Part shown: piece by piece, positions 25,074 through 34,500 of the stretch | Position numbering within the stretch: the first letter of the stretch is position 1 | Layout of the letters: each line of letters opens with the position of its first letter | Assembly (NCBI RefSeq): GCF_900114485.1 | Contig: NZ_FOTF01000005.1 | Coordinates: 1-64,000 of the forward strand | Direction of reading: 5' to 3' | DNA length: 64,000 bases | Source of the DNA: Loktanella salsilacus | Lineage (GTDB): Bacteria > Pseudomonadota > Alphaproteobacteria > Rhodobacterales > Rhodobacteraceae | Notes under the pieces: generated by a model | Told to the model about the DNA's origin: nothing | Seen by the model: only the letters and a program-made list of their open reading frames with translations | Database searches by the model: none | Translations under genes and position numbers: made by a program

Positions 25074-26531
25074 GTGACCAAGGCGATCATGATTCAAGGG
25101 GCCGGATCGAACGTCGGCAAGTCGATGTTGGTCGCAGGGATCGCCCGCGCCGCCACCCGTGCGGGCCTACGGGTTGCGCCATTTAAGCCACAGAACATGT
25201 CGAATAATGCCGCCGTCACCGTTGATGGCGGCGAAATTGGCCGCGCGCAGGCCTTGCAGGCGCTGGCGTGTGGGCGCGATCCGGTGGTTGATATGAACCC
25301 CGTCCTACTGAAACCGGAAACCGACATTGGCGCGCAGGTCATTTTGCGCGGCCAGCGCATCGCCACCGTTCAGGCCCGCGCCTATGGCCAGATGAAGGCG
25401 CAATTACTGCCAGAGGTCTTGGCCAGCTTTCATGCGCTCGCCAAGACCTGCGATCTGATCATCGTTGAAGGCGCTGGCAGCCCCGCCGAGATTAACCTGC
25501 GCGCGGGCGATATTGCCAACATGGGCTTCGCCGCCGCCGCTGGCGTACCTGTCGTTCTGATCGGCGACATCGACCGCGGCGGTGTGATTGCGCAACTGGT
25601 TGGCACCCATGTCGTGCTGGACCCCAGCGATGATGCGCTGATCAAGGGCTTTGCGATCAACAAATTCCGCGGCGATCCGAGCCTTTTTGCCGACGGGATG
25701 ACGGCCATTGCAGGTCGCACCGGCTGGACGCCGCTGGGCATCCTGCCGTGGTTTGCCGACGCATGGCGCCTTCCAGCAGAGGATGTGATGGACGTCGCCA
25801 GCCGCCCCGGCGGGCCAATCCGCATTGCCGTCCCGCGGCTAAACCGGATCGCAAATTTTGACGACCTTGACCCGCTGTCCACCACCCCAGACGTCAGCGT
25901 CGAGATCGTGCCAGAGGGTCGCCCCCTGCCCCTTGATGCGGATCTGATCCTGTTGCCGGGGTCAAAGTCCACGATTGCCGACCTTGCGCATTTTCGGGCG
26001 CAGGGCTGGGACATCGACTTGGCCGCCCACATCCGGCGCGGCGGGCATGTGCTGGGGATTTGCGGCGGCTATCAGATGCTGGGGCAGACCATCGCCGACC
26101 CGAACGGGATCGAAGGACCGCCGGGCAGCGTACCGGGGCTTGGTCACTTGGACATCACCACCGTTATGGGACGGCAAAAACGCGTGAAGCTTAGCCAGGC
26201 GATCTATCGCCCCACAGGCGACGCTGTGAGCGGCTATGAGATCCACTTGGGGCAGACCACCGGCCCCGCCACCCAAAGCCCATGGCTGACCCTGGATGGC
26301 CGACCAGAGGGCGCACAAAGCGCCGACGGACGGATCATGGGCTGCTATTTGCACGGCCTGTTCGCTGCGGACGCTTTTCGCGCGGCCTATCTGGCGCGGT
26401 TGGGCAAACCCGTGACGGCCGGGGACTATGGCGCAAGCGTCCAGACAACGCTGGATGCGCTTGCCGACCATATTGCGGCACATCTGGATCTGGATGCCCT
26501 GCTGGGCATGGCTGAAACGATTAAAGGTTAG
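25074..26531 (+). CDS. cobQ: Cobyric acid synthase CobQ
   Basis: A 485-residue glutamine-dependent amidase that amidates four side chains of adenosylcobyrinic acid diamide in cobalamin synthesis. The N-terminal ATP-binding domain has GAGSNVGKS and FKPQNMSNN, and [14 protein letters not shown] follows. The C-terminal glutamine amidotransferase domain has the nucleophile Cys in [10 protein letters not shown] and His in GYEIH. The start is GTG at 25074, supported by AGGG about 10 nt upstream and the conserved TKAIMIQG beginning. It stands alone among non-cob genes, and I see no cobalamin riboswitch in the short upstream space. Confidence 0.95.
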   Translation: MTKAIMIQGAGSNVGKSMLVAGIARAATRAGLRVAPFKPQNMSNNAAVTVDGGEIGRAQALQALACGRDPVVDMNPVLLKPETDIGAQVILRGQRIATVQARAYGQMKAQLLPEVLASFHALAKTCDLIIVEGAGSPAEINLRAGDIANMGFAAAAGVPVVLIGDIDRGGVIAQLVGTHVVLDPSDDALIKGFAINKFRGDPSLFADGMTAIAGRTGWTPLGILPWFADAWRLPAEDVMDVASRPGGPIRIAVPRLNRIANFDDLDPLSTTPDVSVEIVPEGRPLPLDADLILLPGSKSTIADLAHFRAQGWDIDLAAHIRRGGHVLGICGGYQMLGQTIADPNGIEGPPGSVPGLGHLDITTVMGRQKRVKLSQAIYRPTGDAVSGYEIHLGQTTGPATQSPWLTLDGRPEGAQSADGRIMGCYLHGLFAADAFRAAYLARLGKPVTAGDYGASVQTTLDALADHIAAHLDLDALLGMAETIKG

Positions 26532-27391
26532 TCAAAGCTTTGCGTGGTCAGGGCGCGGTGAATTTCGCGCCGGACCATCTTGCGCACGTTGCGGGTAATC
26601 CGCTCGCCCAATTTGCCCTGCAATTCTTGCCGCACGATGTCACGCACGATGTCGCGCAGCATGGCTTCGTCGATAATCGCGTCGTCGGATAGATAGCTAT
26701 CCAGCATCGCCTCGGGGTCTTCGCCCAGATCGGGGCCGCCGATCAGATCGTCATTGAACTCCGCCTCATCCGCAGGCGCAGGCGCAGTGCCTGACGCAGT
26801 ATGATGCCGAAATGCGACATCCTCTACCGCAACATCCTCGACCAGCTCATCCTGTGCCGCATCATCATCGGGCGCATTTTCCGTGTCGCCATAACGCTTT
26901 GCCGCCTCGACCAGTGTTCTGGGCCAAGCCGAAACGTTTGCAGGTGCTGCTACAATCTCTTCCGCATCCTCGACCGGAACGTCGCCGCGAAAGCCAGCAC
27001 GCGCCCAGCTAAATTCCATGGGCGTGCCTGTGCCGTCAGGCTCCCACTCGTCCGGTTGGTCCCGCACGGCAGCTTCCAGCTCTGCGATGGTCGCAAGCAG
27101 GTTCAGGCGTTCGCTGGCCGGATCGACCGCTTTGACTAAAGCCGGGGACTGCGGCGCGAAAGCGTCCACGCGCTGCGCGTCTTGCAGCTTAATCGGCTCT
27201 GCTTCTGCCGCCGCATGACGCGCAGGCTCTGGTGCGGTATCGACCCGCAGCGCAGGTGTCAGCACTAATTTTGGCATGGTGCGCGGCGGCTTAGACGAAA
27301 CCACAGCTTTACCTGGGGTCCCTTCCGCGACCAGTCGCCGAATGGACGACAAGACATCCTCTATTTCGACATTGGTCATCGGATCAGACAT
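26528..27391 (-). CDS. PopZ-like polar organising protein candidate
   Basis: 287 residues with PopZ architecture. A short N-terminal helix is [15 protein letters not shown], comparable to MEEILASIRRII of PopZ. A long disordered middle (about 25-225) is rich in Pro, Ala, Glu and Asp. A C-terminal block has several amphipathic helices ending in [21 protein letters not shown]. PopZ self-assembles at cell poles and anchors ParB-parS. As I recall, Caulobacter popZ also lies next to a TolC-type gene, as here, which supports the call. Primary sequence similarity is limited to both ends, so orthology is inference. It converges on cobQ with a 4-bp overlap. Confidence 0.6.
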   Translation of the reverse strand: MSDPMTNVEIEDVLSSIRRLVAEGTPGKAVVSSKPPRTMPKLVLTPALRVDTAPEPARHAAAEAEPIKLQDAQRVDAFAPQSPALVKAVDPASERLNLLATIAELEAAVRDQPDEWEPDGTGTPMEFSWARAGFRGDVPVEDAEEIVAAPANVSAWPRTLVEAAKRYGDTENAPDDDAAQDELVEDVAVEDVAFRHHTASGTAPAPADEAEFNDDLIGGPDLGEDPEAMLDSYLSDDAIIDEAMLRDIVRDIVRQELQGKLGERITRNVRKMVRREIHRALTTQSFD

Positions 27392-27468
27392 GATTCATCC
27401 CGGTTTCGCCGCACTGCACCTACAGTAGCGGCAACGGTGTCACCAAACAACTAAATGTTTGCAGGACC

Positions 27469-28827
27469 TTACTGGCCGATAGCCCGCAAAACCCGGTCCA
27501 GCGCCTGCCCCTGCTCTGACAAGGCCGCCGGGGCATCCTTAACCAGATTATAATACGCCGCAGGGTCATATTGCTGCACATTCAGGTTCAGATGCTCTGC
27601 CGTCAGCAGGCCCATCGCGGACAACACAGCGTAAGATGCGTTCACTTCACCTTCTTGCGCCGTGATCACGTTGGCACGCGCACTCAGCAGATTTTGTTCC
27701 GCGTTCAGCACATCCAGCGTGGTACGCGCGCCTAGGGTCGCTTCTTCGCGAATCCCCTCAAAGGCGACGCGGGCAGCGCGGACCTGTTCGTCGGTCGAGC
27801 TGAGCGAGGCACGCGCCACCTGAAGGCTGGCGTAGGCGTTTGACACCGACTGCTGCACGCCGAGAGAGGCAAGATGCAACGCAGCACGCGCCTGATCGCG
27901 GGTCGCCATCGCCTGACGCACCTGCGAGGGCAAAGCGCCGCCGCTGTAGATCGGTCCGCCAACGCTCAGGTCGACGCTGCGCCCAGCATTGCCGTTGAAA
28001 TCGACGCCAATATCAGCGCCCAGCGACACAGTCGGCTTATAAGCGGTTTTGGCGCGTTCAATCGCAAGCTCGTTCGCGGCGACAGAATACTGTGCCTGCA
28101 ACACGCTGGGGTGGTTGCGCACGGCCAGCGCGGCGGCTTCAGATTCCGACTTGGACACCGGGGCGGGTGCCACGGCAGCCAGATCGCCGGGCTTGCGGCC
28201 AACGGCGGCGACAAATTCAGCCGCAGCCTGACGTGCATCACCCTGCGCGCCGCTAAGCAAGCTTTGGGCAGAGGCAACGCTGGCCTGTGCCAAGGCCACG
28301 TCAGTGCGCGTCACTTCGCCCACATCGAACCGGTCCTGCGCGGCCCGCAGTTCCTGCTGCAAAACGCGCAGGTTATTCTGGCGCAAACTGATAAACTCAG
28401 CGGTGCTGCGCACGGACATATAGGCCTGCACAGCCCGGAACAGGACCTGCTGTTCCACATCGCGCAACGATTCGCGGGTGCCCAGCACCAACTGTTTTTG
28501 CGCGGCAATCGCCAACTGGTTGGCCCCGGCGTCATACAGCGTCAGGCTGGCCGACAAGGACAGGCTGCCGGTGATGACATCAGCCCCAACGGCGCGCGGA
28601 AAGCTGCGGGTTGCAGCGGCGGCCCAGCTGACGACGGGCAATAGCCGCGACGCGGCCTGCGCCACGTCTTCGTCGGCGGCGCGCAGCACAGCGCGGTTCT
28701 GCGCCAGCAAACCAGAGTTATTATAGGCGTCAGCCAGCGCGTTCGCGATGGTTTCAGCAGAAACGGCCGTCGACGCCATTGCCAAGCAAACGATGGCAGC
28801 ACCCTGCCGCAGGACCCGGCGCAACAT
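27469..28827 (-). CDS. tolC: TolC-family outer membrane efflux protein
   Basis: A 452-residue outer membrane channel subunit with a Sec signal (cleavage probably after STAVSA) and two repeated helical/beta units of the OEP family. Features are NNSGLLAQNRAVLRAADEDVAQA near the start and FDVGEVTRTDVALAQA at about residue 170. The second repeat has GARTTLDVLNAEQNLLSARANV at about 370. TolC trimers connect inner membrane exporters (type I, RND) to the outside. The ATG at 28827 overlaps the pcm stop (TGATG), and a GTG directly before it is an alternative. No exporter partners are adjacent. Confidence 0.92.
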   Translation of the reverse strand: MLRRVLRQGAAIVCLAMASTAVSAETIANALADAYNNSGLLAQNRAVLRAADEDVAQAASRLLPVVSWAAAATRSFPRAVGADVITGSLSLSASLTLYDAGANQLAIAAQKQLVLGTRESLRDVEQQVLFRAVQAYMSVRSTAEFISLRQNNLRVLQQELRAAQDRFDVGEVTRTDVALAQASVASAQSLLSGAQGDARQAAAEFVAAVGRKPGDLAAVAPAPVSKSESEAAALAVRNHPSVLQAQYSVAANELAIERAKTAYKPTVSLGADIGVDFNGNAGRSVDLSVGGPIYSGGALPSQVRQAMATRDQARAALHLASLGVQQSVSNAYASLQVARASLSSTDEQVRAARVAFEGIREEATLGARTTLDVLNAEQNLLSARANVITAQEGEVNASYAVLSAMGLLTAEHLNLNVQQYDPAAYYNLVKDAPAALSEQGQALDRVLRAIGQ

Positions 28828-29489
28828 CACAGCGCAAATACCGCGGCTTTGGCGAAACCAGCTATGACCGGAGCGCCTGCATTAAACGCATCGCGCCAAT
28901 CAACGCGTCCGTCCGTTTTCAGACCGATCCGTACGGTGCCCAGCGCGCCCTGCGCAAACAGCGCGGCGATGCGGCCGCCGTCACGCAGCTGCGCCAGCAG
29001 TGCATCGGGAACAAATTCCACAGCGCCATGAATGACGATCACATCGTAGGGGCCTGATTTTGCGACACCTTCGGTCAGATCGCCCGTGATTACGGCAGCA
29101 TTATCAACGCCCGCATCCGACAGGTTCGCCTGCGCCTCTGCGGCGCGGGTTTCGTCGTCTTCTAACGCGACCACAAATTCAGCCAAACGCGCCGCAACAG
29201 CAGTGCCGTAGCCAAGCCCGCAGCCCACATCCAGCATCACATCAGTTGGCTTAACGTCCAGCGCGTCCAGCATTTTGGCCAGCGTGCGCGGCTCTAGCAT
29301 GGTGCGCCCGCCCGGCAGGGTCAGGTTTTCACCGACATAAGCCGCTTCGCGCAGCGAGGCAGGGACAAAACGTTCACGCGGAACGCTGAGCATTGCATCA
29401 ATGATGGGGAATTTTGTCACGTCAGAGGGTCGCACCTGCGTGTCGACCATCATCGTGCGGCGGGTCTCGAAGTTTGCCACGATCTGCAC
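28827..29489 (-). CDS. pcm: Protein-L-isoaspartate O-methyltransferase
   Basis: A 220-residue SAM-dependent methyltransferase that repairs isoaspartyl residues. The PCMT core shows MLDVGCGLGYGTAVAARL (SAM motif I), ALEDDE (motif II) and YDVIVIHGAVE. The N-terminal TMVDTQVRPSDV-like region is typical of the Rhodobacterales form. The start is a GTG at 29489, with another GTG three codons in, so the exact N-terminus is open. The gene is translationally coupled to tolC. This pcm-tolC pair is common in Alphaproteobacteria. Confidence 0.9.
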   Translation of the reverse strand: MQIVANFETRRTMMVDTQVRPSDVTKFPIIDAMLSVPRERFVPASLREAAYVGENLTLPGGRTMLEPRTLAKMLDALDVKPTDVMLDVGCGLGYGTAVAARLAEFVVALEDDETRAAEAQANLSDAGVDNAAVITGDLTEGVAKSGPYDVIVIHGAVEFVPDALLAQLRDGGRIAALFAQGALGTVRIGLKTDGRVDWRDAFNAGAPVIAGFAKAAVFAL

Positions 29490-29637
29490 TCATCCGTTCG
29501 CTATGATTGATTGTCTGATGCCACAACGCGCCGTCCGGGGCAACGAACGATTGCCTGTGCGGCTCCGCACCATCGCGGGACTGTGGCTTTGCTTATTTCA
29601 TAGGCGGTATGAAGGAACGCCTAATGTCTCTGCGCGA

Positions 29638-30993
29638 TCAGATCGCAGCGGAATAACCACCTGACACGCCGATAAAAGTGTCCACATGCCGCGCCATGAT
29701 CCGCACCAATGGCTTTGCCTGCGGCGTCAGGTGCAGGGTGTCACCTTGCACCGTGATCGCATCGCCGAACCGTTCGCACAGCATGGCGCGGGCAGATGCG
29801 ATCAGGCCGTGCTGCCCCGGAAACTGCTGCAACAAGGACGCGGTATTAAAGGTAAAGCGGCACATCAGGTCGGCGATGATCTGCGACACCACCCGGTCCT
29901 GCGGCGTCAGCACATAGCCCTTTTGCCCAGCAAGCCCGTCCTGCCCCACCCGGTCATGCCACGCCGATGTCGCCACCGCGTTTTGCACGAACCCCTCGTG
30001 AAAGGCCGAAATCGCAGAGGCACCAAGGCCAAGCAGCGTCTCGCTTTGATCGTCGGTATAGCCTTGGAAATTGCGCCGCAGCGTGCCGTTTGCATCGGCG
30101 CGCGCGAGCGAGTCGCTGGGTTTGGCGAAATGGTCGATGCCGATGGCGCGAAAGCCCTGCGCCGTCATGGCGTCATTGGCGATCTCGGCCAGTTCAAACC
30201 GCGCCATGGCGTCCGGCAGCGTGTCATCCTTGATCATCACCTGCCGCTTCGACATCCACGGCACATGAGCGTAGCCGTAAATCGCCAACCGATCCGGGCC
30301 AAGATCAGAGACATGATCAAGCGTCCGGCGAAAGCTGTCTGGCGTCTGGTGGGGCAGCCCGTACAGCAAATCCACGTTCAGACTGCGCAGACCCGCATCG
30401 CGCAGGAATTGCGCAACGGTCTGCGTCTGCTCAAGCGATTGCGGGCGACCGATCGCCTTTTGCACCGCGGGCGCAAAGTCCTGCACCCCGATGCTGGCGC
30501 GGCTCATGCCAAAATCGATCAGCGTTTGCAGCAGGTCGGGGGCGGCGTCGGTGGGGTCAATCTCGACCGAGAATTCGAAGTCGTCGGCGCGGTCAAACGC
30601 GGTAAAGACCGCTCGCAACAGCCGAGCCATTGTTTTGGCGGGCAGAATCGTAGGCGTGCCGCCCCCAAGGTGAAGCCGCCCCATCCGAAGCCCCGCAGGG
30701 GCAAGACGGCGCAGCTGGGCAAGCTCTAGCAAAAGTTGATCGACATAAACGTCAACTGGTCGCATTGTGCTGGTGCCTTGGGTGCGGCAAGCACAGAACC
30801 AACACAACCGGCGGCAGAACGGGATATGAATATACACAGACACCGCGCGGCCCTGCGGAATCGCAGCAATCCAGTCGCACTGGACATCGGCGCCGACGCC
30901 TTGCCCAAAGTGGTTCGCGGGCGGGTAACTGGTGTAGCGGGGCACCTTGGCATCAAACAGGCCGTGACGGCGCAATAAATCAATCTGTGACAT
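29638..30993 (-). CDS. hemN: Oxygen-independent coproporphyrinogen III oxidase
   Basis: A 451-residue radical-SAM enzyme that makes protoporphyrinogen IX without oxygen. The cluster motif CRRLCWFCAC (CX3CX2C plus the extra Cys of HemN) follows YIHIPF. GGGTPT, EIDPTDA, SIGVQDF and LNVDLLYGLPHQT are standard motifs, and a HemN_C domain closes the protein. It is divergent from fnrL, with a perfect FNR box 35-48 bp upstream of its start, so anaerobic induction by FnrL is likely. Confidence 0.95.
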   Translation of the reverse strand: MSQIDLLRRHGLFDAKVPRYTSYPPANHFGQGVGADVQCDWIAAIPQGRAVSVYIHIPFCRRLCWFCACRTQGTSTMRPVDVYVDQLLLELAQLRRLAPAGLRMGRLHLGGGTPTILPAKTMARLLRAVFTAFDRADDFEFSVEIDPTDAAPDLLQTLIDFGMSRASIGVQDFAPAVQKAIGRPQSLEQTQTVAQFLRDAGLRSLNVDLLYGLPHQTPDSFRRTLDHVSDLGPDRLAIYGYAHVPWMSKRQVMIKDDTLPDAMARFELAEIANDAMTAQGFRAIGIDHFAKPSDSLARADANGTLRRNFQGYTDDQSETLLGLGASAISAFHEGFVQNAVATSAWHDRVGQDGLAGQKGYVLTPQDRVVSQIIADLMCRFTFNTASLLQQFPGQHGLIASARAMLCERFGDAITVQGDTLHLTPQAKPLVRIMARHVDTFIGVSGGYSAAI

Positions 30994-31027
30994 ACCCTTC
31001 GATTATCCGTGATCCCGGGCCCAATCC

Positions 31028-31041
31028 TTGATACAGATCAA
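31028..31041. promoter_or_regulatory. FNR box between hemN and fnrL
   Basis: TTGATACAGATCAA is a perfect match to TTGAT-N4-ATCAA. It lies 34 bp before the hemN start (reverse) and only 4 bp before the fnrL ATG at 31046. The position suits activation of hemN; for fnrL it would block initiation or cover the ribosome site region. Confidence 0.88.
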
Positions 31042-31045
31042 AACC

Positions 31046-31792
31046 ATGATGATACCTGATTTTGTCGACGTAAAATGCAGCGCCTGCCCCATCCGTCACC
31101 GTGCCGTCTGTGCGCGCTGTGACACGGAAGAGTTGTTGCGTCTTGAAAAGATGAAATCCTATCGGACCTTCCCCGCCGGAACAGAGATCCTGTGGCGCGG
31201 GGAGCCGCTGGACTATGTGGCGTCCGTCGTCAGCGGCGTCGCATCGCTGTCCAAAACAATGGAAGACGGGCGCACCCAGATGGTCGGCCTTCTGCTTCCG
31301 TCTGACTTCATCGGCCGCCCCGGCCGCGCCAAGATCGAATTTGACGTCACCGCCACAACGGACGTGACCCTGTGCTGCTTTGCCCGCGCCCCGTTCGAGG
31401 CGCTGGTGATCGACACCCCCCACGTCGCCCAGCGCCTGATGGAACTTGCCTTGGACGAGCTTGACGCCGCCCGCGACTGGATGTTGCTGCTGGGCCGCAA
31501 GACCGCGCGCGAAAAGATTGCGACGTTCCTTGATATGCTGGCCCGCCGCTCTCAACTGATTACGCCGAAGGGTGCGGGCACGGCCCCTGCCGCAGCGCTG
31601 CATCTGCCCATGACCCGCGATCAGATTGCCAATTATCTTGGCCTGACGCTGGAAACCGTCAGCCGTCAGTTCAGCGCGCTGAAGCGTGAAGGCATCATTG
31701 ATGTGCCTGACCGGCGCAGCGTGATCGTGATCAATATTGACCTTCTGCAAAACGCGACCGGCGATGATGCAGACGGCGGCGTCGTCGCTTAA
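31046..31792 (+). CDS. fnrL: FNR-type oxygen-responsive regulator FnrL
   Basis: A 248-residue Crp/Fnr regulator. N-terminal Cys11, Cys14, Cys22 and Cys25 (CSACPIRHRAVCARC) and Cys110/Cys111 provide the ligands for an oxygen-labile [4Fe-4S] cluster. The cyclic-nucleotide-binding fold is at about 30-140, the dimer helix at 140-170, and the helix-turn-helix TRDQIANYLGLTLETVSRQFS at about 190-215, whose EtvSRQ recognition helix reads TTGAT half-sites. It neighbours hemN and the cco operon, its expected targets. The start is at 31046 or 31049. An in-frame TTG at 31028 is part of the FNR box and is not favoured. There is no clear Shine-Dalgarno. Confidence 0.95.
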   Translation: MMIPDFVDVKCSACPIRHRAVCARCDTEELLRLEKMKSYRTFPAGTEILWRGEPLDYVASVVSGVASLSKTMEDGRTQMVGLLLPSDFIGRPGRAKIEFDVTATTDVTLCCFARAPFEALVIDTPHVAQRLMELALDELDAARDWMLLLGRKTAREKIATFLDMLARRSQLITPKGAGTAPAAALHLPMTRDQIANYLGLTLETVSRQFSALKREGIIDVPDRRSVIVINIDLLQNATGDDADGGVVA

Positions 31793-31820
31793 CCACAACG
31801 CGGCGCGAACACACGCATAT

Positions 31821-31834
31821 TTGATGCAGATCAA
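31821..31834. promoter_or_regulatory. FNR box upstream of ccoN
   Basis: TTGATGCAGATCAA matches TTGAT-N4-ATCAA exactly and lies 84 bp before the ccoN start. This placement fits an FnrL-activated promoter for ccoNOQP. Confidence 0.9.
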
Positions 31835-31918
31835 AGTTTTGATCGCATTCATCTTTTAGGCCCAAAGATGGAACCGGCTGCGCCATGCGATGCGCGCCGG
31901 CACGTTGAGGGACTATTG

Positions 31919-33529
31919 ATGAATTACGTCAAGCTGACGCTATTGGGCTGCGTGACGCTGATCGCAGCGCTCGGGGCGAATTGGGCACATGACCTATCCT
32001 ACCAGGTACATGCCTTTCTAATCATGCTGGTTTCGGCATACCTGTTCTTGCAGGTGCTGCGCCAAACGGACGAGGTGGCCTCGCCTGCCGCGCCGATGGA
32101 TGAATACAGCGACGGCGTGATTCGCGCTGGCGTTATCGCCACTGCCTTTTGGGGGATCGCAGGCTTTTTGGTCGGCACCTTCATTGCGTTCCAGCTCGCC
32201 TTTCCGGTGCTGAACTTTGAATGGGCGCAACCTTTTGCCAACTTTGGCCGGTTGCGGCCGCTGCACACCAGCGCCGTGATCTTTGCCTTTGGCGGCAACG
32301 CGCTGATCTGCACATCGTTTTACGTCGTGCAGCGCACCAGCGGCGTACGCCTTTGGGGCGGCAAAACGGCATGGTTCGTCTTTTGGGGCTATCAGCTGTT
32401 CATCGTTCTGGCGGCCACGGGCTATTTGCTCGGCTCGACCCAGTCCAAAGAATACGCAGAGCCTGAATGGTACGTCGATATCTGGCTGACAATCGTCTGG
32501 CTGGCCTATCTGGCGGTCTTTCTTGGCACCATCGTGCGCCGCCGGGAAAAGCATATCTACGTCGCCAACTGGTTCTATCTGGCCTTCATCATCACCGTCG
32601 CCATGCTGCATGTCGTCAACAACCTGTCGATCCCCGTCAGCTTTTGGGGCAGCAAATCGGTACAAGTCTTTGCGGGCGTGCAGGATGCCATGACCCAGTG
32701 GTGGTACGGCCACAACGCCGTCGGCTTCTTTCTGACCGCAGGCTTTCTGGGCATGATGTACTATTTCGTGCCAAAGCAGGCAGAGCGTCCGGTCTATAGC
32801 TACAAGCTGTCGATCATCCACTTCTGGGCGCTGATCTTTCTTTATATCTGGGCGGGTCCGCACCACCTGCACTATACCGCCCTACCCGATTGGGCTGCGA
32901 CCCTTGGCATGGTGTTTTCCATCGTGCTGTGGATGCCCAGCTGGGGCGGCATGATCAACGGTCTGATGACCCTGCAAGGGGCTTGGGACAAACTGCGCAC
33001 CGACCCGATCATGCGGATGTTCGTCCTGTCCCTTGGTTTCTACGGTATGTCCACATTCGAGGGTCCGATGATGTCGATCCGCGCTGTGAACTCGCTGTCG
33101 CACTACACGGACTGGACCATCGGTCACGTTCATTCCGGCGCGCTTGGCTGGAACGGCATGATCACCTTTGCTTGCCTTTACTTCCTGACACCGCGCCTGT
33201 GGGGCCAAAAGGAAATGCATTCCATGCGCGCCATCAGCTGGCACTTCTGGCTGGCGACGCTGGGGATCGTTCTTTACGCCTCCTCCATGTGGGTGTCCGG
33301 CATCATGGAAGGCCTGATGTGGCGTGAAGTCGATGACCAAGGTTTCCTTGTGAACGCATTCGCCGACACCGTCAGCGCCAAGTTCCCGATGTATGTCGTG
33401 CGCGGTCTGGGCGGGGTCATGTTCCTGTCGGGTGCACTGATCATGGTTTGGAACATCTGGATGACCATCCGCGCCGGTAAGCCCGTCACAACCGCAACTC
33501 CTGCACGCTACGCTGTTGCGGCTGAATAA
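31919..33529 (+). CDS. ccoN: cbb3-type cytochrome c oxidase subunit I CcoN
   Basis: A 536-residue haem-copper oxidase catalytic subunit with about 12 membrane helices. It reduces oxygen at high affinity and pumps protons. Ligand histidines are visible at His116 (LRPLHTSA), His265 (YGHNAVG), His315/316 (GPHHLHY) and His403/405 (GHVHSG) for the low-spin haem, CuB and high-spin haem. The start at 31919 follows GAGG and omits a 17-residue upstream extension. It leads the ccoNOQP operon. Confidence 0.96.
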   Translation: MNYVKLTLLGCVTLIAALGANWAHDLSYQVHAFLIMLVSAYLFLQVLRQTDEVASPAAPMDEYSDGVIRAGVIATAFWGIAGFLVGTFIAFQLAFPVLNFEWAQPFANFGRLRPLHTSAVIFAFGGNALICTSFYVVQRTSGVRLWGGKTAWFVFWGYQLFIVLAATGYLLGSTQSKEYAEPEWYVDIWLTIVWLAYLAVFLGTIVRRREKHIYVANWFYLAFIITVAMLHVVNNLSIPVSFWGSKSVQVFAGVQDAMTQWWYGHNAVGFFLTAGFLGMMYYFVPKQAERPVYSYKLSIIHFWALIFLYIWAGPHHLHYTALPDWAATLGMVFSIVLWMPSWGGMINGLMTLQGAWDKLRTDPIMRMFVLSLGFYGMSTFEGPMMSIRAVNSLSHYTDWTIGHVHSGALGWNGMITFACLYFLTPRLWGQKEMHSMRAISWHFWLATLGIVLYASSMWVSGIMEGLMWREVDDQGFLVNAFADTVSAKFPMYVVRGLGGVMFLSGALIMVWNIWMTIRAGKPVTTATPARYAVAAE

Positions 33530-33540
33530 GGATCAAACAC

Positions 33541-34266
33541 ATGGCATTTCTTGATAAACACGCGATCCTTGAAAAAAGTCCGACGCTGTTGCTGACCTTC
33601 TCTTTGATCGTGGTCAGCATCGGCGGGATCGTGGAAATCGCGCCGCTGTTCTGGCTGGAAAACACGATCGAAGAGGTCGAAGGCGTGCGCCCCTACTCCC
33701 CGCTCGAACTGACGGGGCGTGACATCTATGTCCGCGAGGGTTGCTACAACTGTCACAGCCAGATGATCCGCCCGATGCGCGACGAGGTAGAGCGTTACGG
33801 TCACTATTCACTGGCCGCGGAATCGATGTACGACCATCCGTTCCAGTGGGGATCAAAGCGGACCGGGCCGGATCTGGCCCGCGTTGGCAATCGCTATTCG
33901 AACGCGTGGCACGTCGACCACCTGCGCGACCCGCAAGCGGTTGTTCCCGAAAGTGTCATGCCAAAGTATGCCTTTTTGGAAACCACGCCTGCCAAGGCCG
34001 AATACGTCGATGACCTGATGTCGACCCACCGCTTTGTCGGCGTTCCTTATGACGACGAGGATATCGCGCAGGCTAAGCTGGATTTCCGCGCGCAGGCCGA
34101 TCCAGATTCCGACACCTCTGGTTTGTTGGAACGCTATCCCGGCGCGGCTGTTGCGAACTTTGACGACCAGCCCGGCATTTCGGAAATGGATGCGTTGATC
34201 GCCTACCTGCAGGTGCTTGGCACGATGGTCGACTTTTCCACCTTTACCCCCGACGCCAGCCGATAG
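33541..34266 (+). CDS. ccoO: cbb3 oxidase subunit II CcoO (monohaem cytochrome c)
   Basis: A 241-residue subunit with one N-terminal membrane anchor (about residues 15-40) and a periplasmic monohaem domain. The haem site is CYNCH at Cys68-His72, and the axial Met is in the VMPKYAFLE stretch. CcoO relays electrons from CcoP to CcoN. It starts 11 bp after ccoN with AAGGA before the ATG. Confidence 0.96.
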   Translation: MAFLDKHAILEKSPTLLLTFSLIVVSIGGIVEIAPLFWLENTIEEVEGVRPYSPLELTGRDIYVREGCYNCHSQMIRPMRDEVERYGHYSLAAESMYDHPFQWGSKRTGPDLARVGNRYSNAWHVDHLRDPQAVVPESVMPKYAFLETTPAKAEYVDDLMSTHRFVGVPYDDEDIAQAKLDFRAQADPDSDTSGLLERYPGAAVANFDDQPGISEMDALIAYLQVLGTMVDFSTFTPDASR

Positions 34267-34275
34267 GAGGCTTTG

Positions 34276-34500
34276 ATGGATACCTACACCTTCATGCGCC
34301 AACTGGCAGACAGTTGGATTTTGCTGGCCATGTTCGGCTTCTTCGCCAGCGCCGCAATCTGGGCCTTTTTGCCCAGCCAGCGCCGTGCCCGTGAAGACGC
34401 CAGCATGATCCCGTTCCGCAATGACTCCGCCCCTAAGGCCAGCCCTGACGCTCGCGCCGATCAGGATGCGCCCAACCCAAAGGGTCAGCCCCATGACTAA
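34276..34500 (+). CDS. ccoQ: cbb3 oxidase small subunit CcoQ
   Basis: A 74-residue protein with a single membrane helix (about 15-33, WILLAMFGFFASAAIWAF) and a charged cytoplasmic tail containing the FixQ/CcoQ pattern SQRRAREDASMIPF. CcoQ stabilises CcoP association. The ATG at 34276 follows TAGGAGG, and the preceding TTG is ignored. Its 3' end overlaps ccoP by 8 bp. Confidence 0.93.
   Translation: MDTYTFMRQLADSWILLAMFGFFASAAIWAFLPSQRRAREDASMIPFRNDSAPKASPDARADQDAPNPKGQPHD

Noticed and set aside
29490-29637. Short frames (for example MKERLMSLRDQIAAE) in the pcm-hemN gap.
   Set aside because: No convincing ribosome site or conservation cue; only 148 bp and probably just the pcm promoter region.
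29686-30729. 347-codon plus-strand frame over hemN.
   Set aside because: Antisense to the radical-SAM gene; amino acid composition is Arg/His/Gln-rich, as in GC-shadow frames.
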